Positions 32,825 to 40,398 of a stretch of DNA of 50,258 bases are shown piece by piece. The translations under genes were made by a program, and so were the position numbers. The DNA lies in the IMG/VR virus record IMGVR_UViG_3300033153_010050, positions 1 to 50,258 of that record. The stretch is one strand, 5' to 3'. Under the pieces are notes generated by a model. That model saw only the letters and a program-made list of their open reading frames with translations. It ran no database searches and had not been told where the DNA came from. This stretch comes from a virus. Every line of letters starts with the position of its first letter. Position 1 is the first letter of the stretch.

Positions 32825-34306
32825 CTACGCAACCGGCGCTTGTGGTGCCGCCGGGGCAGGGGCCGCCTCCGGCGCCGCCTGGGCGCCTGCTGCTGGTGCC
32901 GGCGGAGTTGCTGCCGCCGCCGCCTGGTTGGCCAACATCACTTGGGCTGTGGCCAACTCATCCGTGGTCACCCCATCTGCAGCTGCCTGCATTGCCTCTT
33001 CAGACGTGGGTGGGGTCGCGCCGAGCGCCTGTGCGGCTCCGGTCACTTCCTCACCCGGGGGTGGTAAAGGGACGCCGCCCTCCGCAGCCTTGACCATCTT
33101 GGTCAGCTGCTCTCGAGCTTCGGGCGACGACGCGGCGATCTTCGCCAACACTTCCCGCAGTGCCGAGATCTTCACACCCGCATTGGAGGTGTTATCGAGC
33201 GCCTGCTGAAGCACATTGTCCTTGCTCGCCGACAGGGCGGGCTCGGTCAGGACCTCTGCCAAGGCACCCTTCTGGGGCTTCTTGGCCTGTCCTTTGGTGT
33301 AACCGATGGCCGAGTCGATGGAGGAGATGAGACCCCGACCACCGCTTTGGCCGCTGCTGGGGGTGTGCGCCGGCTGCTTGGCCTCACCGGTCGCGGTCCC
33401 CTGGGACTGAACGGGAGAGGCCCCAGGAGCGCTCTGGAGATCCGGCTTGCTGCCGGCAGAGATCTTCGCGGGGTTCTCGGCGTCCGCTGCGAACTTGCCG
33501 ATCAGAGCGTGCGCCATGCGAGGCGGAACGCCCTTGGCAATGGCATCGTCGACCATCGCCTTCTTGTCCTTGCCCTTGGGCAGGTCACCACCCTGGGGCT
33601 TCTCAGCGCCGGGACTTGCGTCCTGGGTGCCGACGACGCGAGCCACGTTGGCACGCATCTCGGGGGTGAGCGCACCCTCCTTCACCCAGCCGCGCTGCGC
33701 GAACCGGGCGATGAGGATGGCAGCCTTCTCGTCCGAAGACTGCTTGAGCACTTCTTCCGGCTGCTCGGGGAACATCATGCCCTTGTTGGTCTCCAGGGCA
33801 TTCCCCGCATCGGTCGGGTAGTTGTGCTCGGTCGGGGTCACCTTCTTGGGTGACTGGTGCTTGGTGGTGGCACTGCCGGTATCGCCCCCATCGAACTGGT
33901 TCTCACCAGACGTGGTGTTGGGCGCCACCTCCAGGCCGGACTGGGAACCGCCATGACCCGTGCCCGGAGCGGACTTGGGGTGCATCGGCGGGTCCTCGGC
34001 GCTCTTGAGCAGCGCCTCCTGAATGGCGGCGTACTCCGCCAGCTTTTCGGTCGGGGAGCGAGTGTCGATGACCTCGTGGATGTTGTCGGCGAGGAGATCG
34101 CAAGCAGTCGCGACCTTCAGGGCCGATGACTCCTTCTCTTTCTCTTCCTCCTCGGCCTCTTCATCCTCTTCGGCCGTCGCCTTGGAGCCGTTGGTCTTCG
34201 GCTCCTTCTCATCCTTCTCGCCGCCCTCCTGGGCCATTTTCATGAGCCCGGCTTCGGAGTCGGCGAGGACCTTGTGGACCATCTCTGAGACGGTTGGACG
34301 CGACAT
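32825..34306 (-). CDS. Large acidic/low-complexity head protein, scaffold candidate
   Basis: A 493-residue protein. It has an N-terminal helix (VSEMVHKVLADSEAGLMKMA), a Glu/Lys-rich stretch (about 28-62), a helical segment (ACDLLADNIHEVIDTRSP) and long Gly/Ser/Pro linkers. Two further helical sections follow (VLKQSSDEKAAILIARFAQR; ALREVLAKIAASSPEAREQL) and an Ala/Pro-rich tail. Such composition with repeated helices is usual for scaffolding or internal core proteins. AAGGAG precedes the ATG. It could also be an ejected core protein. Confidence 0.5.
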   Translation of the reverse strand: MSRPTVSEMVHKVLADSEAGLMKMAQEGGEKDEKEPKTNGSKATAEEDEEAEEEEKEKESSALKVATACDLLADNIHEVIDTRSPTEKLAEYAAIQEALLKSAEDPPMHPKSAPGTGHGGSQSGLEVAPNTTSGENQFDGGDTGSATTKHQSPKKVTPTEHNYPTDAGNALETNKGMMFPEQPEEVLKQSSDEKAAILIARFAQRGWVKEGALTPEMRANVARVVGTQDASPGAEKPQGGDLPKGKDKKAMVDDAIAKGVPPRMAHALIGKFAADAENPAKISAGSKPDLQSAPGASPVQSQGTATGEAKQPAHTPSSGQSGGRGLISSIDSAIGYTKGQAKKPQKGALAEVLTEPALSASKDNVLQQALDNTSNAGVKISALREVLAKIAASSPEAREQLTKMVKAAEGGVPLPPPGEEVTGAAQALGATPPTSEEAMQAAADGVTTDELATAQVMLANQAAAAATPPAPAAGAQAAPEAAPAPAAPQAPVA

Positions 34307-34317
34307 GTGGTCTCTCC

Positions 34318-34581
34318 TTAGGTTCTCACCGGCGGCGGAGGTACTGCCTTAGACGCCGAAGCTGCCCCGTACGCCGCCGCTGGCTCTGTGCTGTGAACCA
34401 CAGAGTAGTTGGTGGGCTTTTTATCAATCTTCATGGTCGACTTGATTTTAGCCCCAGTGGACTGGGCTGCAGGCTTCATCCCCGAGATGATGTTCTTCGA
34501 GGCCGACGCGCCTGCGGTAAACACATTCGCGCCGATCTTGACGAGCTCGTCTAGGAATGAAGCCCACATCACCCGGTCCAT
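34318..34581 (-). CDS. Small protein with DEL-type N-terminal peptide
   Basis: An 87-residue protein that begins VMWASFLDELVKIGA (residues 4-18), one of the clearest examples of the recurrent DEL-type peptide. The rest is Ala/Lys/Ser-rich with low complexity. It looks like a small internal head protein. GGAGGAG is 9 bases before ATG. Confidence 0.6.
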   Translation of the reverse strand: MDRVMWASFLDELVKIGANVFTAGASASKNIISGMKPAAQSTGAKIKSTMKIDKKPTNYSVVHSTEPAAAYGAASASKAVPPPPVRT

Positions 34582-34587
34582 GACCTA

Positions 34588-35466
34588 CTACTCCTCCTCG
34601 ATGTAGCCGGCGTTGGAGAGCATCTCGTATGCCCGCATCTCCACGGCCTCGGCGAGCTTGTCCTGCCCACCGTCGTCGTCGAAGGTGTAGCCGTTCTGCT
34701 CGAGGATCTCCATGGCACGGTTCTCGGCCAGCGTGTCGAGAGCGGCCTTCTTCTTCTTGCCGTCCTTGGTCACGGCGCTGTGGATGGCCTTGCCACCGGC
34801 GCCAACGGCGGCCACGCCAGCGGCGGGAGCCGCGACGCGCAGACCGAATTGCTTCGCGTACTCACCACGAAGACCCTCGTAGGCCTTCTGGTCGGACTTG
34901 GACCCACGGGCGGAGCGAGCGAGCGAACGAGTCGAATCGGTCGCCTTGTCGCCCTTGCTCTTCAGAGTCCTGATGCCCTGGGTGAGCTTACCATGCTCCT
35001 TGCCAGCCTTGCTGGCGAGACGGTGGGCCTCGAGGCCGGGGGTGACGCCAGTCCACTCGCCGACGGCCTTGCCAGCCTGACGAGCTTTCGCGCCGATACC
35101 CTTGAGGCTCAGTGCCTCTTTCTCGAGCTCGATCGCGTCGAGCTCCTGGTTGAAGGAGTGGGCCATGACGCGGCCAGCGAAGTCAGCCTCGGCGAACTTC
35201 TCCTGGGCGTCGGGCTCGGTCTCCCCCTCGTCCTCGTCCGAGGCAGCCTTGGTCAGCTCCTCGGCGGTGATCTGGTTCTCGTCGCCGAACATCTCCTGGG
35301 CGACCTTCTCGACGGTGTCCGCGTCCAGCGCACTCCAGTCGACCTCCTCCGCTTCGAACATCTGGTCGAGGATCTCGGCCTGGGCCAATTTCTCGACGTC
35401 GTTCTGCTCGGGGGAGCTGCCGATGTCCTCGCCGGTGCCATACATCTCTGCCAACCACTCGTGCAT
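34588..35466 (-). CDS. Virion-region protein with helical repeats (292 aa)
   Basis: A 292-residue protein. The acidic helical N-terminal half contains VEKLAQAEILDQMFE and VEKVAQEMFGDENQI, which resemble each other, then DFAGRVMAHSFNQELDAIEL, a segment type I associate with proteins of large phages. A basic middle with Ser/Arg/Lys, a short hydrophobic Ala/Gly stretch and an acidic end with AENRAMEILEQNGYTFDDD follow. The function is unknown; an internal head role is suggested. ATG 35466 follows AAGGAGAGAACA. Confidence 0.55.
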   Translation of the reverse strand: MHEWLAEMYGTGEDIGSSPEQNDVEKLAQAEILDQMFEAEEVDWSALDADTVEKVAQEMFGDENQITAEELTKAASDEDEGETEPDAQEKFAEADFAGRVMAHSFNQELDAIELEKEALSLKGIGAKARQAGKAVGEWTGVTPGLEAHRLASKAGKEHGKLTQGIRTLKSKGDKATDSTRSLARSARGSKSDQKAYEGLRGEYAKQFGLRVAAPAAGVAAVGAGGKAIHSAVTKDGKKKKAALDTLAENRAMEILEQNGYTFDDDGGQDKLAEAVEMRAYEMLSNAGYIEEE

Positions 35467-35573
35467 TGTTCTCTCCTTGTTTTTTGTCTTCGAGGTTGAC
35501 CGACACGAATTAGGCACTTCGCCGAGGTTGAAAACCTCTCGTGCCGAATGTGATCAACAAACTAAAAGTGGAC
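35467..35573 (-). other. Structured intergenic spacer
   Basis: A 107-base gap between the protease-like gene and the next gene. Leftward, a GAGGTT-TTC-AACCTC hairpin (35524-35538) sits inside a wider GGCAC/GTGCC pairing. The word CGAGGTTGA occurs twice (about 35491 and 35523). No U tract follows. It may be a processing or regulatory leader; no promoter could be fixed. Confidence 0.4.
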
Positions 35574-38117
35574 TCACCCTCTGGGAGTCACACCTCCCTT
35601 CAACAATTCTCTTAGCGCAGCTGCGGTGCCAAGGGAAGAAACGTAGGGATGATTTGCCAAGAAACGCTCCACGTCACCTAGCCGCTTCCCCTTCTGGGCC
35701 TCCCCCCGCAAGTGTGCTGAGTACATCAGAGTGGCAGGAAAAGCGCTCAACGGCGCCCACACCTTGGCCGAGATAGCCTCCTTCGAGAAGACATCCCCCG
35801 TATCAACGCCCATGACCTCAGCTTGCAGCTGGGGGTTGGTCGCCATGATTGCTTCGGCGTCGGCTGCCACCTTCAACATCTCCCTCCGGTACCAATTATA
35901 GGCGGCACCGATCTTCGACAGAAGCGGAGAATTCTCTTCACTCGGAGAAGAGCCCAACCGAGGCTTGATGTGAATGACGATGATGCGCTTGCGGACGACA
36001 GGGCCGAAGTAGGACTTGTCCTTCAACATCGGCATGAGCTTCTGCATCAGACCGTGCCGCATATGGTGACGGCCAAGGCCCTCACAAGGAGCTTCCTCTT
36101 CGCCATCCCGAGGCGGCCCGAAAGTAACTCCGCGCTCATCCAGGTCGTCAGCCATCTCAGACTTGCCGGCGTGAGAGAGCATCATGCGTTGGAACTCTCG
36201 GGGTTTGAGTACCATCCCCATGCCAGACATAGTGGACAGCGAGTCGCGTAGATCCCCACGCCCCATCTCGTTGAGCATCTCGTGAGGGCACTCAGGCTCA
36301 CGGTCAGACAAGTCATCAATGACCCGGCCAGCGTTTCCCTTGGGGTAGATGCGCTTGAGAATCTCCGCCCACTTCTTCTGCTCGGCACTCTTGAGCGCAC
36401 TGACCTTGGTGTTACCCCAGATCTCCTCGTCCTTGAGCCCCGGGGCCTCTACGCTGGCGGTCTTCTCCATGTTGCGGAAGCTGGTGCCCAGACCTGACCC
36501 GGTGTGGTTGGTCTCCTCACCGGTAACCTTGTTTCTCCAGGTGCGCTGACGGCGCCGGGCGAACGAAGCGGTGTTGAAGAGGTCCTCGAGCTTGAGTTCC
36601 TCCGCGACCTTCGTGAGCTCGTTGGCCACCTTCTCTCCCTTCACCTCTCGGTAGATGGAGGTCTTGAACTGATCGAAGGGCATGATGGTCATGCTGCGGA
36701 AGAAGTCAGCCCTATCGTAGTGCTCGAGGTAGGCCTCCTTCGCCGCATCGGGCGACTCGAAGCCTAGCATCACCTTGTCCTCGTCGTACTTCCCAGCCTT
36801 CGGGTGGTTCCCAGGGTGATTCTGGTGGACGATGTAGACCTCATCCACGTTGGGCTCGGGCCCCACGTAGACATCCAGCTTGTCGAGGTCGACACCCTTC
36901 GTGCCTACGATCTCACCGTAGTGGTGGAGCATCTTGGTGCTCCACTTCTTGCCGCCAGGGCCAGTACCCTCACGAGTCTCACCACGCTTGTTCTCGACAT
37001 GGATCCGGATGCCCTTGTAGTCGATGGTGCCAGTGAACGGGTACTCTTTGCGGTTGGGCTTCGGCGGTGGGCCGACCTCGATGTTGTGCTTGTTCGCCTT
37101 GTAGTCCAGCATGTCGCCGTTGGCCTTCTTCTCCTTCGACTCCTTCGACTCCTTTTGCCCGCGGTCAATCTTGTCCCGCTGCTTCTGCTTGGCCACCATG
37201 ATGGCGATGTCGTCAGTCCACGGGAGTACAGGCCTCACCGTCTTGAAAACACCCCGCGCCACGTCTTTGGCTGCCTCGGGACTCATCGCTGCTTTCACCA
37301 ACCCGTCACTGCGGTTGATACCGTAGAGCTCCTCGGCGTCGAGCACCGAGACAGGAATGTGGCCGAAGCCTTCCGATGCCAGCTTGGCCATCATCTTGGA
37401 CGTCTTGTCCGCACCGATGTAGACGAAGCTGATGTCGAAGAATCGCGGGTGGGGGTTGTCGACGCCGACGATGCGGCCGTCGGGGAGGATGGTGCCCATC
37501 CCCAAACCCTTCACGCATCCGCAGTAGTCCGCCCGAGTCTTCGACTTGTGCCCGCAGATGAGACACACGTCGTACGGCACCCGGCAGCCCATGCTGCAGT
37601 CCGGATAGTCGCCAGCGTCGATGCGGTCGATGACGTGGGCTCCACCGAACTCGTAGGCCTTGGCTCGGTTGACCAGGGCGACCAGCTCCACCCGGCGCAT
37701 GCGGCGATTGAGCGCGACCGCAGGCACGGTACCAAACGCACGACCCTTGTCCTTGTTGCGGTGGTGGGCAAAAGGGTGAGCCTGGAGGAAGGTCCGGTAT
37801 CCGTAGGGCGGAATGATCTTCTTGGCGAAGTCGTCGTATTCGTGGGGCACGCCCGGGTGATTGCGGCAATCATGGGTCAGCGGAGCCCAACGAAAATGGT
37901 CGCCATTGCTGTTCTGCCCCCAGTACTCACTGGCACCGAGGGCACTGATCAGGACCGGCACGTTCTCTTTGTCGGACTTGTACGTGGAAAGCCAGTCCTG
38001 GATCTCTGGCATCATGTGGCCGGCGTACTTGGAGATGGAACCACCTTGAGGGAACGGCCGGACGAGGGGCTCCCCAGAGTCTGAGACTCCACTAAAAGTG
38101 GCGAGTTTGGTGATCAC
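35574..38117 (-). CDS. Prohead-protease-like / pyrophosphatase-like fusion protein
   Basis: An 847-residue protein. Residues 50-235 resemble phage prohead maturation proteases: a His-rich segment (QAHPFAHHRNKDKG; H118/H119 candidate) and CSMGCRVPYDVC with S175 as candidate nucleophile, plus two CxxC-type pairs. Residues 360-490 match the inorganic-pyrophosphatase-like (InPase) domain of phage polyvalent proteins: HHYGEIVGTKGVDLDKLDVY, VYIVHQN, KVMLGFESPDAAKEAY. The last 300 residues are helical and unassigned. It starts at GTG 38117, overlapping the upstream stop. It lies between terminase and capsid genes, as expected for a maturation protease. Confidence 0.65.
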   Translation of the reverse strand: MITKLATFSGVSDSGEPLVRPFPQGGSISKYAGHMMPEIQDWLSTYKSDKENVPVLISALGASEYWGQNSNGDHFRWAPLTHDCRNHPGVPHEYDDFAKKIIPPYGYRTFLQAHPFAHHRNKDKGRAFGTVPAVALNRRMRRVELVALVNRAKAYEFGGAHVIDRIDAGDYPDCSMGCRVPYDVCLICGHKSKTRADYCGCVKGLGMGTILPDGRIVGVDNPHPRFFDISFVYIGADKTSKMMAKLASEGFGHIPVSVLDAEELYGINRSDGLVKAAMSPEAAKDVARGVFKTVRPVLPWTDDIAIMVAKQKQRDKIDRGQKESKESKEKKANGDMLDYKANKHNIEVGPPPKPNRKEYPFTGTIDYKGIRIHVENKRGETREGTGPGGKKWSTKMLHHYGEIVGTKGVDLDKLDVYVGPEPNVDEVYIVHQNHPGNHPKAGKYDEDKVMLGFESPDAAKEAYLEHYDRADFFRSMTIMPFDQFKTSIYREVKGEKVANELTKVAEELKLEDLFNTASFARRRQRTWRNKVTGEETNHTGSGLGTSFRNMEKTASVEAPGLKDEEIWGNTKVSALKSAEQKKWAEILKRIYPKGNAGRVIDDLSDREPECPHEMLNEMGRGDLRDSLSTMSGMGMVLKPREFQRMMLSHAGKSEMADDLDERGVTFGPPRDGEEEAPCEGLGRHHMRHGLMQKLMPMLKDKSYFGPVVRKRIIVIHIKPRLGSSPSEENSPLLSKIGAAYNWYRREMLKVAADAEAIMATNPQLQAEVMGVDTGDVFSKEAISAKVWAPLSAFPATLMYSAHLRGEAQKGKRLGDVERFLANHPYVSSLGTAAALRELLKGGVTPRG
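37154..37166. repeat. Copy of recurrent 13-mer TTTGCCCGCGGTC (coding)
   Basis: The third exact copy of the word found in two intergenic spacers (2549-2561, 13778-13790). Here it lies inside the protease-like gene, coding for part of KIDRGQK. Confidence 0.5.
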
Positions 38118-38695
38118 GACTTCTGGAGGTTCTTCGCAATGGACGCGATGGCGTTCATCGGCTGGAGGAAGTCTGGCGCCTGAGGACGACCCTTCTGGAT
38201 CTTCGCCTGTGCGTCAACGACCGCGTTGATGGTGCCAACGTCCACGCGCTCCTGCGCCATGGCGTTGTCCACGAAGGTACCCGCGACCAGTGGATCCTTC
38301 GCATAGTCCACGTTGAACCGGTGAAGGGTGGAGTAGATCGCCTTCATGCGCTTCGGGTCGCCCTGGCGCTTCAGCCCGGGGTTGGCCGCCAGCATCGTTG
38401 CGTAGCCGTCCTTCAGCTCCTTCTTGGAGGTGTACGCCTTGAGGGCGTCCTGGCCAGCTCCTACGCCGGCGCTGACGACACCGAGTGCTCCAGCCAAAGC
38501 CACACCACTGATGACGTTCTTGCCGATCTCGGTACCCAACCTGCCCCAGTCCATCGACATCTTTTCCATGGCCTCTCGATGGAATTCGGGGTCGTCGTGG
38601 GCCAACTTCATGAAGTTGTATACGCGCTCCCGCACGCGGGAGACCTGCTCGGGGGTGAGCTTACCGGCCTCAGCCAACTTATCGATCATGTCCAT
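38114..38695 (-). CDS. Virion-region protein (193 aa)
   Basis: A 193-residue helical protein. An N-terminal segment DKLAEAGKLTPEQVSRVRE leads to a hydrophobic Gly/Ala segment (VISGVALAGALGVVSAGVG) that could cross a membrane, and then a C-terminal part with STLHRFNVDYAKDPLVAGTF. Membrane-compatible virion proteins of this type may take part in DNA ejection; this is inference. GAGGGACACC precedes the ATG. Confidence 0.55.
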   Translation of the reverse strand: MDMIDKLAEAGKLTPEQVSRVRERVYNFMKLAHDDPEFHREAMEKMSMDWGRLGTEIGKNVISGVALAGALGVVSAGVGAGQDALKAYTSKKELKDGYATMLAANPGLKRQGDPKRMKAIYSTLHRFNVDYAKDPLVAGTFVDNAMAQERVDVGTINAVVDAQAKIQKGRPQAPDFLQPMNAIASIAKNLQKS

Positions 38696-38703
38696 GGTGT
38701 CCC

Positions 38704-38982
38704 TCAGACCCGTTGGCGTTTGGGAGCGCCGCCGGGGGCTCTCCCTGCCATTCGGGCACGGAAGTTTTCTTCAGACAACCCAGCTTTGGACCGCTTGAGT
38801 GCGGTTGCTCCCTCGATACCGATAGCGGGAACAGCCAAGCCTCCAATCAGAATCTTGCCGCCGTGACGTCGCGTAATGTCACCGATGCGCGAACCCTTTT
38901 GGCCTACAGAAGCCAGAGCTGGAATGACATTGATCGCAAGCTTCTCGAGCTCAGCGATAATCCGACTCCGCCTGAGCAGCAT
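38704..38982 (-). CDS. Small protein with DEL-like N-terminal peptide
   Basis: A 92-residue protein beginning LLRRSRIIAELEKLAINV, close to the recurrent N-terminal pattern, followed by a Gly/Ala hydrophobic segment (ILIGGLAVPAIGIEGATAL) and a basic end. ATG 38982 overlaps the upstream stop (TGATG); the longer upstream open frame runs through the neighbouring gene and is not used. Confidence 0.6.
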   Translation of the reverse strand: MLLRRSRIIAELEKLAINVIPALASVGQKGSRIGDITRRHGGKILIGGLAVPAIGIEGATALKRSKAGLSEENFRARMAGRAPGGAPKRQRV

Positions 38983-40004
38983 CAGACCTCCCTTGCCACC
39001 TTCGCGATCATGGTGTTGGTCTTGCCCAGGAGGTCTTCCATCTGCTGGTGCGCACTGTCGATCTTGGCCTGGGCCAACTTGGTCCGCACAACGGCGCCGA
39101 ACGCCTGAACGATGGGGTGATCGCTGTTCGGCAACCGGGCGTTGGCCCCCTTGACCATCTCGTACTCGATCATCTCGGCACGAGCCTTGGTGGGATTGAA
39201 CGTGTTCCCAGCCAGCTTGGTCGCCAAGCCCTCCATCGCCGTCTTGGTCCACTCAGCTCCGCCCGTGGCGTGCATCAGGTGAACCAGCTCTCCGAAGTTG
39301 CCATCGTTCAGGAGGTACTGCTTCACCTCGTGGGCGAGCTTCTCAGTGGCCTCATTGTGCATCTGCACATTCTTGAAGCGGGCGGCGCGAGAGTCATCGG
39401 CCATCTTCTCGAGCATCTGCTTGGTGCGGTAGAGCTCGCCGAAAGGGTTGGCCTGGGGGTAGTCCGGCCGCGCGGCCGCGGTCTTCTTGGCCTCCTCCAC
39501 CGAGAGGCTGTCTCGCAACGAGGACGCAACCTTCTCTCCAGCGACGCCCCCAATCTTCAGCTGCTTCAGCTCAGCCATCTTGGCGTCGCCGTCGACCATG
39601 CCGAACTCGGTTGCGAGGAGGGTGTCGGCCTCCACGCTCTTGACGGAGTGACCCAGCTTGGATGCGTCCTCACTGTAGTCCGGGGTGACGACGCCCTGTG
39701 CAGGGCGCCCAGTGTTGTCGAGGGCTCGAAGGACTTCCCGCGGGTCGGCGACGTCGAAGTCGATGTTCTTGTCCTCGGCCTGTTTCTCGAACAGCGCCTG
39801 GAAGGTGGTGTTGTTGGCCATCGACACCATGCGCTTGACGTGTTCGACCGTCAGCCCACACTGCTCAGAGGCCAGCTTGACGATGGCCCTGTTCAAAGAC
39901 ACGCCTTCCCGGAGGAACATGCCCGAAGCACGTTTCGCAAGACCCTGAAGGTCCGAAGACGAGATGTCTCCCGAACTCTTGATATGGCCAAGCAGATCGT
40001 CCAT
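38982..40004 (-). CDS. Virion-region protein downstream of terminase (340 aa)
   Basis: A 340-residue mostly helical protein of unknown function, next after the rightward HTH gene. Segments include SLNRAIVKLASEQCGLTVEH, PYDSED-like acidic loops and NPFGELYRTKQMLEKMADD. It is probably an internal or structural head protein. GGAGCAGAAG precedes ATG 40004; an in-frame ATG at 40037 without a site is rejected. Confidence 0.55.
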   Translation of the reverse strand: MDDLLGHIKSSGDISSSDLQGLAKRASGMFLREGVSLNRAIVKLASEQCGLTVEHVKRMVSMANNTTFQALFEKQAEDKNIDFDVADPREVLRALDNTGRPAQGVVTPDYSEDASKLGHSVKSVEADTLLATEFGMVDGDAKMAELKQLKIGGVAGEKVASSLRDSLSVEEAKKTAAARPDYPQANPFGELYRTKQMLEKMADDSRAARFKNVQMHNEATEKLAHEVKQYLLNDGNFGELVHLMHATGGAEWTKTAMEGLATKLAGNTFNPTKARAEMIEYEMVKGANARLPNSDHPIVQAFGAVVRTKLAQAKIDSAHQQMEDLLGKTNTMIAKVAREV

Positions 40005-40042
40005 CTTCTGCTCCTTTGACGGAGGTTTGCCCGTCAAGATAG

Positions 40043-40048
40043 TATAAC
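40043..40048 (+). promoter_or_regulatory. Candidate -10 element (TATAAC)
   Basis: TATAAC, five of six matches to the sigma-70 -10 consensus, 20 bases before the rightward HTH gene. A TTGACG lies 21 bases upstream, too far for a standard promoter, so the assignment is tentative. Confidence 0.35.
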
Positions 40049-40068
40049 CCTAGCAGAGGGTCCACATT

Positions 40069-40398
40069 ATGGGAATGATACATGAAGAGGAAGAGCTCTT
40101 CACCACAGATGAGGCGGCCAAGCTCCTGCAGGTCCACCCATCGACTGTACGAAAGCTGGCTAAAGAGGGGGTGCTCGTACGCCGAAGGGCATACAGACAC
40201 CATTTGTTCGTCACTGCAGACAGCGTCAGGGCCTTCGAGGAGGCTCGCCACCTCAGCCTCAACGACCTCTCCACTCGTTTGCTACTCCTGGAACGGAAGG
40301 TCGACAGGTTCATTGTCATGAAGACCGTAACTCAAGACGACGAGATGCTATCACAGATCTCCGGGGTCTTTGAGAAGAACCACCCGCACTCAGGCTAG
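40069..40398 (+). CDS. Excisionase-like helix-turn-helix protein
   Basis: A 109-residue DNA-binding protein. LFTTDEAAKLLQVHPSTVRK, then LAKEGVLVRRRAYRHHLF, is a standard HTH-17/excisionase-type domain (about residues 10-52), followed by a helical tail that may dimerise. It is rightward within a leftward cluster and converges with the terminase gene (4-base overlap). The first ATG is used, but ATG codons at 40075 and 40081 are possible. The likely role is transcription control at the head gene cluster. Confidence 0.8.
   Translation: MGMIHEEEELFTTDEAAKLLQVHPSTVRKLAKEGVLVRRRAYRHHLFVTADSVRAFEEARHLSLNDLSTRLLLLERKVDRFIVMKTVTQDDEMLSQISGVFEKNHPHSG

Noticed and set aside
37111-37153. Tandem KES repeat (9-base units) in the protease-like gene as a possible regulatory or recombination site
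   Set aside because: It is a short charged linker between domains; the few units give no evidence beyond simple-sequence expansion.
36804-38084. A 426-codon + strand frame opposite the protease-like gene
   Set aside because: Low-complexity Val/Leu/His composition typical of antisense reading of a GC-rich gene; no ribosome site or known motif.
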